The notes beneath the pieces are model-generated. The model was not told the DNA's origin. It ran no database searches and worked only from the letters and a program-made list of their open reading frames with translations. A DNA stretch of 64,000 nucleotides, from the NCBI RefSeq assembly GCF_018282095.1, contig NZ_CP074130.1, positions 43,146 through 107,145 on the forward strand, in the 5' to 3' direction. The DNA is from Pseudovibrio brasiliensis (GTDB taxonomy: Bacteria > Pseudomonadota > Alphaproteobacteria > Rhizobiales > Stappiaceae). This document shows, in pieces, positions 1-7,695 of the stretch (positions are counted from its first letter, which is position 1; every line of letters begins with the position of its first letter). The position numbers were made by a program, and so were the translations under genes.

Positions 1-396
1 AAGCTTGGTTACACACCATCTGAGATTATAGAGGTTTTAGAAACCATACTCCCAACGGTGGCAGATCGTCATGAGCTGCGTACAGCGTTAGAGGAGTATG
101 AGAAGACTGCGCAATACAGGCCGATGACCGGCGAGCTCATCAGAGAAGCGCGAAAAAAATGCTTTTTCTTTACAGCTGAGCAGTTCGGGCCGCTGTTAGG
201 GTTCAAAGACAGCGGTTCAATACGTTCAACTATGTCTAACTTGGAAAATGGCCGAACTGAAGTCACAGAGATGGTTTCTCGACTTGCCAGAGCTTATTTA
301 GCGGGCCACCGGCCCCCAGATTGGCCTCAAACCCCTAAACTGAAGAAACCAAGCGTGTTGGATAAAAAATCCTCATCAATAGGTGCCTTCTTCTGA
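1..396 (+). CDS. Helix-turn-helix (XRE-like) protein, 5' end outside window
   Basis: The reading frame is open from base 1, so the gene probably begins left of the window; an internal GTG at 58 would give 112 residues. From that GTG, roughly residues 23-85 look like an XRE/Cro-type helix-turn-helix: a region rich in Arg/Lys and Glu, then a helix containing FGPLLGF, then SGSIRSTMSNLENGR in the position of the recognition helix. The tail is Pro/Lys/Ser-rich. It lies 110 bp before a second HTH gene. No enzymatic domain is visible. DNA binding is inferred from the fold pattern and the target is unknown. Confidence 0.55.
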   Translation, partial: KLGYTPSEIIEVLETILPTVADRHELRTALEEYEKTAQYRPMTGELIREARKKCFFFTAEQFGPLLGFKDSGSIRSTMSNLENGRTEVTEMVSRLARAYLAGHRPPDWPQTPKLKKPSVLDKKSSSIGAFF

Positions 397-480
397 AAAT
401 GAGTATGATTTTTCAACCGCAGACCAAAGAAGATAACTGCCAGTCTTACATATAGTTGCAGATAACATATATTGCATATA

Positions 481-497
481 AACAACTTAAAATTGTT
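481..497. promoter_or_regulatory. 17-bp palindrome, likely operator of the downstream HTH gene
   Basis: The sequence AACAACTTAAAATTGTT is a 17-bp inverted repeat with one mismatch. It lies in an AT-rich stretch containing TATA-like hexamers, directly before the HTH gene at 506. An operator for autoregulation is the simplest reading; which protein binds it is inference. Confidence 0.4.
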
Positions 498-505
498 ATC
501 ATGTC

Positions 506-1003
506 TTGCAATGCCCGCTGAGCGTCATCACAGCATGGCAGCTCAGTTCGAGGTTGATTTTGATCGAGAGCAGACGGGCAGACGTTATCGGTCGCCGCAT
601 CAAAGAACTTCGAGAAGAACGCAAGCTCACTCAACCTCAGATGGGTGAGCTGTTTAGCTTCTCTGTCTCCAGATTAAGCCAGTATGAGTGGGGTGACTTT
701 ACACCGCCGTTTGATCTGCTGATGCATTTTGCTGAATTTTTTAAGGTCAATCATGCTTGGATCATGGGTGTTCCGAACGCTCCTAAATACTTGCCTCCGG
801 CCCAAGAGGTGATTGAAAAGTTCGAAACCTTAAGCCCGATTGTTGAAGCTCGTGCCTTTGCTTTTGGGATTTGCCTAACACAGGAAACACGAAGAAAAGC
901 CGTTGGGTTTCTCATCGACAACTTTCCTGACATTCTCCAGACCTATGAAGACAATCTTGATGTGATCGACAGTGCCGTTATCGTGAGTGGCGACCGTCCC
1001 TAG
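506..1003 (+). CDS. XRE-family transcriptional regulator
   Basis: The core from about residue 28 (IGRRIKELREERKLTQ) continues as MGELFSFSVSRLSQYEWG, a typical Cro/CI-type helix-turn-helix with recognition helix VSRLSQYE. The C-terminal ~85 residues match no family I recognise and may be a dimerisation region. The start is unclear: the longest frame uses TTG at 506, and the first ~25 residues look unlike a regulator. An ATG at 535 in another frame gives a plausible short N-terminus (MAAQFEVDFDREQ), so a frameshift near 575-590 is possible. A palindrome at 481-497 sits just upstream. Confidence 0.7.
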   Translation: MQCPLSVITAWQLSSRLILIESRRADVIGRRIKELREERKLTQPQMGELFSFSVSRLSQYEWGDFTPPFDLLMHFAEFFKVNHAWIMGVPNAPKYLPPAQEVIEKFETLSPIVEARAFAFGICLTQETRRKAVGFLIDNFPDILQTYEDNLDVIDSAVIVSGDRP

Positions 1004-1068
1004 CCGAAGTGCATTGTTAGCTATCCAGCTATCTCACCAGATTACCCCTTTCCTTTGTCATTAGCGGT

Positions 1069-1089
1069 AAGGCGCGCTTACGCGCCTTT
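1069..1089 (+). terminator. Hairpin terminator after the HTH gene
   Basis: AAGGCGCG-CTTA-CGCGCCTT is a perfect 8-bp stem with a 4-base loop, followed by a short T stretch. It lies 65 bp after the stop of the HTH gene. The weak T run makes termination likely but not certain. Confidence 0.5.
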
Positions 1090-1099
1090 CATGTTTGCT

Positions 1100-1280
1100 T
1101 TGGTCGTGCTGCGCCCGCCCAGGTCAAGGCAACCCGCAAGCGGGCAATCAGCCCACCTTCATCCATTCGCTGCGCTCATTCCTTGCAGGCGGTTCCCTAT
1201 CGGTCTGATTGGCCTGTGACCTCGGCTCCGGCTTTCCTTGTGACAAGGAAAATAGAAACGGACCTTAAAGGGAGCAGACG
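1100..1280 (+). promoter_or_regulatory. Divergent leader-repeat relative (copy A)
   Basis: Only the 3' end resembles the leaders at 3023, 5861, 9389 and 10928. A small hairpin (CCTTG-TGA-CAAGG) is followed by GAAAATAGAAACGG and then a purine-rich ribosome binding site (AAAGGGAG) before the ATG at 1281. Further up is a CCCGC-AA-GCGGG hairpin in place of the larger hairpins of the other copies. It is probably a diverged member of the same regulatory family. Confidence 0.45.
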
Positions 1281-1673
1281 ATGCAAACACCTCAGACCCC
1301 ATTCTCAAGCATTGAGGATTTGATCGAAGGCATGGACCTTCCGACTTTGCCGCCTGAGGGTTCTCCTGAGTGGATTTTGGACATGGCCTACGATGCGGCC
1401 ACCAGTGCAGCTATCAAAGCGCATGGAGCTTGCAAAGATCAGGCCGACTGCGGCGGTGCATGGGTTGTCATCAATGATTGTCAGTCCGCGTTTGCTCGTT
1501 TCTTAAAGCAAAGCGAAACAGGCGACCGGCACTTTGAAGGGGGCTGGCGGGTGCCCCTTTGTCAGGGACTAAGAACGCAATCGCGCGTCATCTATGAGGC
1601 AGCGTGTCGTGCCTTTGTGGAGGTGCTGGAGCAACACGGCATCAAGGCATGGGTCTTCAATTACATCGATTAG
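1281..1673 (+). CDS. Hypothetical protein, 130 residues
   Basis: The ATG follows a good ribosome binding site (AAAGGGAGCAGACG). The protein is soluble with no signal peptide or membrane segment. The centre has a CGGAWV motif followed by a GGW motif and a C-terminal helix (ACRAFVEVLEQHG). From memory this order resembles small phage/plasmid proteins with a 'CGxAWV ... GGW ... EAA..F' arrangement, but I assign no function. It is first of three closely spaced same-strand genes (1281, 1722, 2074) and is preceded by a leader-like region. Confidence 0.65.
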   Translation: MQTPQTPFSSIEDLIEGMDLPTLPPEGSPEWILDMAYDAATSAAIKAHGACKDQADCGGAWVVINDCQSAFARFLKQSETGDRHFEGGWRVPLCQGLRTQSRVIYEAACRAFVEVLEQHGIKAWVFNYID

Positions 1674-1721
1674 GCCCACGAACACTTTCTCATTCCCCTT
1701 TAACAGCAGGCAATCAAGTCT

Positions 1722-2051
1722 ATGACCTACAGACTTCCCAGCTTCAATGAGCGTGTTGACTACGCCCATCAAGCTTTGTTGCGCGGTGAAGATAGCCGCA
1801 AGTTCGACAACTGTTTTGAAATGTGGGACGGCGCTTTTGTGGTCGCAGCCCTCATGCGGCGCAGCTTGAGCGATCCAGAGCTCAGGCAAGCCATCAAAAA
1901 AGACCTCTCGTCTGTTGGGCTAGCTCAATGGCAGCAAACCACTGCCAGCCTGGCTCACATCCCCACACACAAGCTTTCAGACAAGGCCGCAGCCCATCGG
2001 CGGCAAGTTGAGAAACGTCCGTACGGCTTCCAGCAGCCAAGCCTTTTCTAA
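1722..2051 (+). CDS. Hypothetical protein ending in a sliding-clamp-binding-like motif
   Basis: This is a 109-residue soluble protein I do not recognise. Its last residues, QPSLF, fit the bacterial beta-clamp binding pentapeptide Q-x-(S/D)-L-F and lie at the extreme C-terminus, a usual place for such a tail. The body is helical and charged. It follows the 1281 gene by 48 bp and precedes the 2074 gene by 22 bp, so co-transcription is likely. Clamp binding is inference from the motif. Confidence 0.6.
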   Translation: MTYRLPSFNERVDYAHQALLRGEDSRKFDNCFEMWDGAFVVAALMRRSLSDPELRQAIKKDLSSVGLAQWQQTTASLAHIPTHKLSDKAAAHRRQVEKRPYGFQQPSLF

Positions 2052-2073
2052 CTGACAGACCCAGAGAAAACAC

Positions 2074-2625
2074 ATGTACAATTTCACTAAACCGACCTGT
2101 TCTGTAACCGCCATCACGTATCTGCTCGAACTGCAACGGCTGGGGCTAATGTTCCACCCTGACGACAGTCCTCAAGGCTGCGATTTTGACAGAGAGCTTC
2201 CATCAATGATGCTAGAGGTGATGGATCAGTACATGGAAGCCACTCATCACTATCTTGAAGATCCAAGCGCGATTGTCTGTGAAATTGATAAGGCACCAGT
2301 ACAGGCGCAAGAGCAGAAGGTGAGCCAGTCTGCGAATGTCTTATCTGTTCTTGATCTTTCGACCGATCATCTGTCACCAGCAACGCTTGCAATACTCAGC
2401 GACAAGACGCCTGAGACCTTTCCGCTTTATGGTGGCAACCTTATGAATGGTTTGTTTATTTCAGCCTGCAAAGATTACGATCACAGCGGAAGAAAACTGC
2501 CCATTGATTTGCTTGCTTGCCTCATGGCTGCATGGGCAAACAACTGCTCTTACATTCTCTTTGATAGTGATGGGCCGATTGATGAGCGATTGTGCACTTA
2601 CTCTGACAGCATCCCAGACCAGTAA
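2074..2625 (+). CDS. Hypothetical protein, 183 residues
   Basis: Third gene of the probable 1281-2625 operon. The protein is acidic and soluble, with no signal peptide and no motif I can name. Cysteines are scattered without a zinc-site pattern. A hairpin with a T run on the opposite strand (2634-2682) lies just after the stop and separates it from the convergent small gene at 2697-2807. Confidence 0.6.
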   Translation: MYNFTKPTCSVTAITYLLELQRLGLMFHPDDSPQGCDFDRELPSMMLEVMDQYMEATHHYLEDPSAIVCEIDKAPVQAQEQKVSQSANVLSVLDLSTDHLSPATLAILSDKTPETFPLYGGNLMNGLFISACKDYDHSGRKLPIDLLACLMAAWANNCSYILFDSDGPIDERLCTYSDSIPDQ

Positions 2626-2633
2626 GCAAGTTC

Positions 2634-2682
2634 AAAAAAAACAAGGGAAGTTGCGAGTGAGGAGAAATCAATCTCCCCACTC
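2634..2682 (-). terminator. Terminator for the small minus-strand gene
   Basis: An 11-bp stem with one mismatch (GAGTGAGGAGA at 2655-2665 pairs with TCTCCCCACTC at 2672-2682) is followed on the minus strand by eight T residues, about 13 bases from the stem. It sits between two convergent genes and could act in both directions. Confidence 0.4.
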
Positions 2683-2696
2683 ACGATAGGTATCGA

Positions 2697-2807
2697 TTAA
2701 CCGAAGAAATATCGAAACACAGCGGCGATAAAGATCACCGAGGTGAGTTCAACACAAACTTCGACTTTACCGATCCTACTGGCTTCGAGAACAGAGCTAG
2801 CTTTCAT
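2697..2807 (-). CDS. 36-residue putative membrane peptide
   Basis: ATG at 2807 on the minus strand is preceded by a strong ribosome binding site (AGGAAAGGAAGC). The peptide begins MKASSVLEASRIGKVEVCV and ends in a hydrophobic stretch (LTSVIFIAAVFRYFFG), giving one C-terminal membrane-like segment. A terminator-like hairpin follows. Small single-pass peptides are common on plasmids; toxin, entry-exclusion or regulatory roles are all possible and none is shown. Confidence 0.45.
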   Translation of the reverse strand: MKASSVLEASRIGKVEVCVELTSVIFIAAVFRYFFG

Positions 2808-3022
2808 AAAGCTTCCTTTCCTCTCAGAGTGTGTGGGGACCCATAGGGTAGCCGCCGCCACACGTCAGGCCAGCTTGTCGGGAATCATTTTTCCATAGTC
2901 TGGGCTCCCGACCGGCTGCGACTATTCCGTGAACCTGCAACTCACAGTAGGGATTGCTAGTGAAAAATCAACTGGCAAAAACTGTACTAGAGTGTAAGAG
3001 CTGATGGTAAATACCAATACGG

Positions 3023-3370
3023 CGAGATCTGGTTCGCAAGCTCTACGCGGGATCGGCTGATCCCACATCGATCTCACAAACCAGCTCACCCATGTTCGTT
3101 CTAGGCTTACGGCTGGCAAGCGACCGGCGCACCGGCCACATGCCAGCCGTAAGCAAGCCGCGAGTCATTCATTTATCACTGTCATTTCACCTGAAGGTCT
3201 GCTGTAAGGGCTTCGCCCTCGCAGATGCCATCAAAAAAGCTGCAGTTACCACAACCTGCCCTCCGGCCAGGATGGGGAAACAGGTCTTTTTGGATTGCAT
3301 CTGCTCACCCGCTTGCTTGGCAAGGAAAATAGAAACGGGCCTCTTAAGGGGCGACTAAGGAGAATGAGAA
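3023..3370 (+). promoter_or_regulatory. Structured leader repeat, copy B
   Basis: This ~350-bp non-coding repeat is shared with 5861-6198 and more distantly with 9389-9743 and 10928-11282. It contains in order an outer CTGGTT/AACCAG pairing around hairpin GGGATC-GGCT-GATCCC; a GC-rich GGCTGGCA...TGCCAGCC hairpin enclosing CCGGCGCACCGG; the hairpin around AGGGC-TTC-GCCCT; and near the gene CTTGC-TTG-GCAAG. Each copy ends in a ribosome binding site and one + strand gene. See findings for the covariation evidence. Confidence 0.7.
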
Positions 3371-3760
3371 ATGATCGCAGTCGATGAAGCCACCAGTGTT
3401 TTGTATACGCAGCTTATCTGCAAAAAGACCGGAGAGGTGCTGGGACAAGTAAGCGGGCCAACAGAGCAAACTGCGTACTGCAACAAAGTTTGGGCTGTAC
3501 AATCAGATCAAGAGTTGATTGTCACAGATAAAACCGATGTGGCTGAACCATTTAACTTTTATGGCCCAGTTCCAAAGAACTCCAACGTCTATGTTTACGG
3601 TGATTTTCTTGAAGAGGAGAAACCCACTGACATAGAACCAACTTGGGTAGGCGCAGCGCTTGAACTGGACCAGATGAAAAACTCAGCGTTTGATGTTGCC
3701 GGAAACACATGGACTGCATTTAACGAAAGCGGCGAGGTGCTTGGTTCCTCTGAGTTCTAA
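3371..3760 (+). CDS. Hypothetical protein behind leader repeat B
   Basis: The ATG follows the ribosome binding site CTAAGGAG. The 129-residue product is acidic and soluble, with no membrane segments and no family I recognise. Two internal stretches resemble each other loosely: '...GEVLGQVSG' near residue 22 and '...GEVLGSSEF' at the C-terminus. That could mark an internal duplication of a small beta-rich unit. Its position behind a leader repeat groups it with the 6199, 9744 and 11283 genes as probable leading-region genes. Confidence 0.65.
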   Translation: MIAVDEATSVLYTQLICKKTGEVLGQVSGPTEQTAYCNKVWAVQSDQELIVTDKTDVAEPFNFYGPVPKNSNVYVYGDFLEEEKPTDIEPTWVGAALELDQMKNSAFDVAGNTWTAFNESGEVLGSSEF

Positions 3761-3845
3761 TACTCAAGGGCTAAAGTTAAGTGCGGCGGCTTGATAGTAA
3801 ACAAGCGGCCTTCTGCTCCTCCATTTTTCAAAGGCACTTCTTGCC

Positions 3846-4271
3846 ATGACCGCAACATTTGAAAGCATGGGCTATGGCCCCTGCCATCCTTGGTATTACC
3901 ACACCGGCGGAACACCGCTTTACCCAAAACAGATTAAACGTTGCGTGATTGCTTCAGGCTATCGCGGGTATCTGGCAGGTGAGATTGAACGCATTGACCA
4001 GTGCGCAGAGCCCAAGCGCACACATGAACTTAGAGCGATCAAGGCCACTGCTTTAACTCAGTTGAAACGTGATTTGAGCGGATACCGTGAGGCGGTGTGT
4101 GAACTGCGCCAAGGAGAGGTCTTTTATGATAAGGCCGACCCATACCGATCAATCGGCGATTATTGCGTGAGTGCCAGCTTGAAGCATAATCATATCTATA
4201 ATGGCTTTGCGATCCTCAACTACGTTGATGAGTTACTTGGCCACCAGAAAGACTTGTTTGATTTGTTTTAG
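3846..4271 (+). CDS. Hypothetical protein with C-terminal clamp-binding-like tail
   Basis: A 141-residue protein, rich in Tyr, His and Cys, with no recognised domain. It ends in QKDLFDLF; QKDLF matches the Q-x-(S/D)-L-F beta-clamp binding consensus. The 109-residue protein at 1722 carries an analogous tail (QPSLF), so the motif occurs twice within 2.5 kb in otherwise unrelated proteins. It lies 85 bp after the 3371 gene and may be co-transcribed. The IS21-like element starts 82 bp downstream. Confidence 0.6.
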   Translation: MTATFESMGYGPCHPWYYHTGGTPLYPKQIKRCVIASGYRGYLAGEIERIDQCAEPKRTHELRAIKATALTQLKRDLSGYREAVCELRQGEVFYDKADPYRSIGDYCVSASLKHNHIYNGFAILNYVDELLGHQKDLFDLF

Positions 4272-4544
4272 TGCTAACATCCTGATGGATAGGACTGGGG
4301 GGCGAAAGATCCCCTTTTTCATTTGTGCCCTCCAGCCTTCAAGAACGATTGGTGTGGGATGAAAATAAAGTATCACTCCAAACGGTGGGATATTTTAAGA
4401 TTTTCACCTCGAACTTTAAATATAGTGTCATTCTTGCAGTGACATTTTGAAATCAAAAAGAGGTAATCGACGCTAGAAATGAAAATAGAGTATCATCCTG
4501 GGGCGGCGGAGCGTAAAGTCTCGGCAATGGTCGGCCGCAAACCT

Positions 4545-5090
4545 TCATTCCGCTGTGGCCTGCATTTTTTCTTCTTCAACATCAGCAAGGCGTTGGCGTA
4601 ACATTTTCGTTGAAACAATCAAACGTAGATTGTCATCGGGAAAGGGTGTAGCACCGCGTTTAATATAAAAGTCGGCTGCTTTCTGATCTTTTGCGTCAAT
4701 CATCATGCCAATGCCACCGCCAGTCTCAATGATTTTCAGAGCATTTTTATAGGCTTCATAGAGTATCGCGGAACCGATACCTCTCCCTTCAAATGAAGTG
4801 TCAACAGCAAACCTTGCTAGCTTTATAACAGGAGCAGGAAGATCGGGCAGTCTTTTAAACTGATCCAAATTGAGTTGCGTATACTCAACTGTGGCTAGAG
4901 TGAGTGTATAAAAGCCAACAATTTTCCGAGGATCGCTTTTCGCTGGTAAAACGTAGGTTCTGGCTAGATCTTTGGCTGCGGAATTTGCAGCCGTTTTTGC
5001 TATGAAATTATTTAGGTCTGTATTTGAGCAATTAAAATTAGCTCGGTCATAATTCTTGCGTTTTTCGTACGTCAGTAATTCTAAAATCAT
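4545..5090 (-). CDS. GNAT-family acetyltransferase toxin (TacT-like)
   Basis: The 181-residue protein has the GNAT fold. Motif A, with the acetyl-CoA loop EGRGIGSAIL at about residues 100-109, follows LARFAVD, and the C-terminal motif has DFYIKRGATPFP. This matches the GNAT toxins paired with DUF1778 antitoxins, which acetylate aminoacyl-tRNA and block translation (family knowledge). The start is 6 bp after the antitoxin stop, so the two are one operon with the antitoxin first. The last ~15 residues are Glu/Lys-rich and slightly longer than usual. It is the sole cargo with its antitoxin of the IS21-like element. Confidence 0.85.
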   Translation of the reverse strand: MILELLTYEKRKNYDRANFNCSNTDLNNFIAKTAANSAAKDLARTYVLPAKSDPRKIVGFYTLTLATVEYTQLNLDQFKRLPDLPAPVIKLARFAVDTSFEGRGIGSAILYEAYKNALKIIETGGGIGMMIDAKDQKAADFYIKRGATPFPDDNLRLIVSTKMLRQRLADVEEEKMQATAE

Positions 5091-5096
5091 TTTGCT

Positions 5097-5429
5097 TTAT
5101 GTCTCCAAATATGCGGCCTCCCCATTCAGTACCTTTCGGGCGTATCCGGGGTCGGACTTTGCTGGTTGATCTAAAATTTCAAGCAAGCGTTCAGCGGCCT
5201 GACGAGTCAGAACTACTTTTTCAACGCTGTTTTCCGCTTCAACTTTCATAACTCGCTCCAAAATAGATTCTTGAATTAGCTCAGTCATCGAAGTGCCGGC
5301 CAAGCTTGCTGCCTGTTCGACACGATATTTGAATGCGGAGCTGACGCGGAAGTTAATACGTTCTGCTTTAGCTTGCCGAATATGTGTGTCTTCCCGGACC
5401 ATTTGGGTCAGAGTAGTTGTCGTATTCAT
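5097..5429 (-). CDS. DUF1778-type ribbon-helix-helix antitoxin (TacA-like)
   Basis: I chose the ATG at 5429 (MNTTTTLTQMV), which has a GGAAAG ribosome binding site 7-8 bases upstream; a longer frame to 5492 looks untranslated. Residues ~24-62 form the ribbon-helix-helix DNA-binding part (RINFRVSSAFKYRVEQAASL, then GTSMTELIQESIL). The C-terminal ~45 residues are the expected toxin-wrapping tail. It should neutralise the GNAT toxin and repress the shared promoter. Confidence 0.85.
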   Translation of the reverse strand: MNTTTTLTQMVREDTHIRQAKAERINFRVSSAFKYRVEQAASLAGTSMTELIQESILERVMKVEAENSVEKVVLTRQAAERLLEILDQPAKSDPGYARKVLNGEAAYLET

Positions 5430-5513
5430 GATACTTTCCAAATATCTAAGAAATAGCGGGGCAGAGCCCCGATGAAGAACGCGAACGTTCAATGTAAGGA
5501 TGCATCAGAACAC

Positions 5514-5552
5514 TATGTCGCACATATGGCGGCACAAGTCAATAGTATGTAC
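5514..5552 (-). promoter_or_regulatory. Promoter and operator of the toxin-antitoxin operon
   Basis: On the minus strand TTGACT (5537-5542) is followed after 17 bases by GACATA (5514-5519), a plausible sigma-70 promoter ~85 bp before the antitoxin ATG. The palindrome ATGTAAGTACAT overlaps its upstream edge and could be the antitoxin operator. Confidence 0.45.
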
Positions 5553-5860
5553 TTACATTTGTCATCCACAAAGCGATATTGGGCTACCCACAAGACACAA
5601 CTCTGATTGAGCTCACTCCAGTAGCACTTACTCTATGCCTCGACGACCGAAAGAAAAACAATGACAGAGGTGCGGCTTCACTGCGACCATCGGCCAAGGT
5701 CGCAGAGTATCATGTGCGCTAGCAAAGTGCCGCAAAACTGGCCTGTATCCAGGATGATATTATATTTTCAGTTTAGCCACTTTGGGGTGAAACTTTATTA
5801 TCAGGTATGACACTTTATTTTCATCTCACAATTGGCCTTCAAAGCTACAAGAAACGGAGC

Positions 5861-6198
5861 GTCCTGGTTCGCAAGCTCTGCGCGGGATCTGCTGATCCCA
5901 CTTAGATCTTGCAACCCAGAACACCCATGTTTGCATTGGGCTTACGGCTGGCAAGCGACCGGCGCACCGGCCACATGCTAGCCTTCAGCAAGTCGCCAGT
6001 CTTTCATCTCTCTCTGTCATTTCACCTGAGGATCTGCAGCAAGGGCTTCGCCCTCGCAGATGCCATCAAAAAAGCTGCTGTTACCACAACCTGCCCTTCG
6101 GCCAGGATGGGGAAACAGGTCTTTTTGGATTGCATCAGCTCACCCGCTTGCTTGGCAAGGAAAATAGAAACGGGCCTCGTTGAGACGGAGACAACAAA
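5861..6198 (+). promoter_or_regulatory. Structured leader repeat, copy C
   Basis: Very similar to copy B over its full length. It has hairpin GGGATC-TGCT-GATCCC, the nested GC-rich hairpin, the AGGGC-TTC-GCCCT hairpin extended by CTGC/GCAG, and CTTGC-TTG-GCAAG near the gene. The IS21-like element lies 30 bp upstream, so that insertion just missed the leader. It precedes the DUF3560 gene. Confidence 0.7.
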
Positions 6199-7605
6199 AT
6201 GACCAAGACCCATTCACAGCACATGGCAGAGATTGAGCAGATTGAAGGCGTGGAAGCGACCTACAGCCCAGAGGACAACAAGCTCCGCCTCTATGCTGAA
6301 GATCGTTTCGACGAGGAAACCTATGCAATCGTAAAATCATTTGGCTTCAATTGGGCTCCAAAGCAGAAGCTTTTTGTTGCTCCGGCGTGGACGCCAGAGC
6401 GAGAGGATTTCTGTGTTGCGATTGCTGGCGATATTGAAGCCGAAGGCACCACGCTTGCAGAACGCGCAGCAGCAAAGGCCGAGCGACTGGAGGGCTACGC
6501 AGCGAACAAAGAGCGCAAGGCGGGAGAGCTGTTTTCTGCAGCTGATGAGTTGTCGCGAATGTTTGAGGACGGCCAGCCGATCCTTGCGGGCCATCACTCA
6601 GAGCGTAAGGCTTTGAAGGCCAAAGATCGCATGGATAGCAACTTGAAGCGCGGTGTTGAGAGCCAGAAGGCAGCAAGGCACTATCTGTACAAGGCCGTGA
6701 GCGTGCAGCATCACGCCAACTTCAAGAACAGCCCAAAAGTAAGAGCAAACCGCATCAAAGCACTCTTTGTTGAGTTGCGCAAATATCAAAGCGACCTCAA
6801 TCACTACGCACTTGCTTTGAAGGTTTGGGAGAAAACGGCGAGTGAAAAGGGGATCTCAGGCCTCGTTGAAATAGGTCAGATAAGGACTGGATCTATAGCG
6901 TCTTATGACACGCGCAGACGCATCAAAGAAGGTGAGATCACCCTGCAGGAGCTACGCAGCGAACGTATTGCAGCTTTCAAGTGGCAACTTGAAAACACTA
7001 ACCGCCACCGCTGGGTTGATCATCTGCTCAACCGGCTGACCTATGAAAATGAAATGCTTGGCGGCGTCAGTCGTTCTGAGGGGGAGATCACAGCAACATT
7101 GCTTCAGACCTTCGCCCGCGCCCATGGGGCCGACAAACCGAAAGCGACCAAGATGCAGAGCGGAAACTTCGAGCTTAAAAGCCTTGCCCCTTTGCCGTTG
7201 CAGTTTGTGAATGGAGAGACATGCAAGGCAGTTGAACTCACAGACGCAGAATGGCGCGAGCTGATGAGCGATGTTTGCTATGAGGTGCCAGTTAAGAAAG
7301 ATGCCAAGCCATCAATTTTGAACTTCAAAGCAAAACACCTTCAGTCTCCCAGTCGCTACCAGTCCGGCGAAATCAGCACCTTTGAGCAGATCGAACTCAC
7401 GAAGGCAGAATATGCCAAGATCCACGCGGAGGTGCGCGGTACGCGGCTTTCTATTTGCGGCAAGTTTCGCTTCAAAATCTGTTTAGATCCAAACTACAAA
7501 GGCCCACGCTACCAAGCCCCTTGGGTTGCTGTTTTCCTGACAGACAGTAAGGCCCATCCTGTTCCGGAGAGCTTTGTTCCGGTCGTGGAAGCAAAGGCCG
7601 CATAG
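6199..7605 (+). CDS. DUF3560-family plasmid protein
   Basis: 468 residues. The N-terminus (YSPEDNKLRLYAEDRFDEE, then GFNWAPKQKLFVAPAWTPERED) is the signature of DUF3560 proteins, common next to anti-restriction and single-strand-binding genes on plasmids (family knowledge; biochemical role unknown). A long helical Lys/Arg/Glu-rich middle (about residues 85-260) with HHSERKALKAKDRMD follows, then a C-terminal beta region ending in RFKICLDPNYKG...WVAVFLTD. A decayed copy of this last region sits at 44539-44664. The start is set by GACGGAGAC before the ATG. It lies behind leader repeat C and upstream of the methyltransferase-like gene. Confidence 0.8.
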   Translation: MTKTHSQHMAEIEQIEGVEATYSPEDNKLRLYAEDRFDEETYAIVKSFGFNWAPKQKLFVAPAWTPEREDFCVAIAGDIEAEGTTLAERAAAKAERLEGYAANKERKAGELFSAADELSRMFEDGQPILAGHHSERKALKAKDRMDSNLKRGVESQKAARHYLYKAVSVQHHANFKNSPKVRANRIKALFVELRKYQSDLNHYALALKVWEKTASEKGISGLVEIGQIRTGSIASYDTRRRIKEGEITLQELRSERIAAFKWQLENTNRHRWVDHLLNRLTYENEMLGGVSRSEGEITATLLQTFARAHGADKPKATKMQSGNFELKSLAPLPLQFVNGETCKAVELTDAEWRELMSDVCYEVPVKKDAKPSILNFKAKHLQSPSRYQSGEISTFEQIELTKAEYAKIHAEVRGTRLSICGKFRFKICLDPNYKGPRYQAPWVAVFLTDSKAHPVPESFVPVVEAKAA

Positions 7606-7621
7606 GCCACTTACACCGCCA

Positions 7622-7649
7622 GAGATCACAGCACCGATGCTGTGATCTC
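7622..7649 (+). terminator. 12-bp perfect hairpin between DUF3560 and methyltransferase genes
   Basis: GAGATCACAGCA-CCGA-TGCTGTGATCTC is a perfect 12-bp stem with a 4-base loop, 17 bp after the DUF3560 stop. There is no T run, so it may be a transcript-stabilising hairpin or operator rather than an intrinsic terminator. Confidence 0.4.
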
Positions 7650-7695
7650 ATCCCCCAGGCCGACACAGAACCACGCAACTCAAGGGCAAAGTGAA

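Larger units (their letters stand above)
4353..5830. mobile_element. Non-autonomous IS21-like element carrying a toxin-antitoxin pair
   Basis: The ends are TGTGGGATGAAAATAAAGTA and, inverted, TGTGAGATGAAAATAAAGTG. They are flanked by the direct repeat ATTGG at 4348-4352 and 5831-5835. Inside each end the motif TGAAAATAAAGTRTCAYYC recurs, three copies in each end in opposite orientation (about 4359, 4420 and 4478 on the left; about 5760, 5785 and 5805 on the right). TG...CA termini, multiple internal end repeats and 4-8-bp duplications are IS21-family traits. No istA or istB is present; the 1478-bp cargo is the GNAT/DUF1778 operon. Mobility would need a transposase in trans. Confidence 0.72.

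Noticed and set aside
3092..3358. Open frames inside the leader repeats (sharing LGLRLASDRRTGHMP), also at 5909, 9387 and 10926
   Set aside because: They recur only because the DNA repeats; the frames diverge after the hairpins, lack ribosome binding sites, and substitutions preserve stems rather than codons.
4276..4284. CATCCTGATGG as a nic site
   Set aside because: It matches the RP4-class nic core but has no adjacent inverted repeat or relaxosome genes and lies at the edge of the IS21-like insertion region; a chance match is likely.
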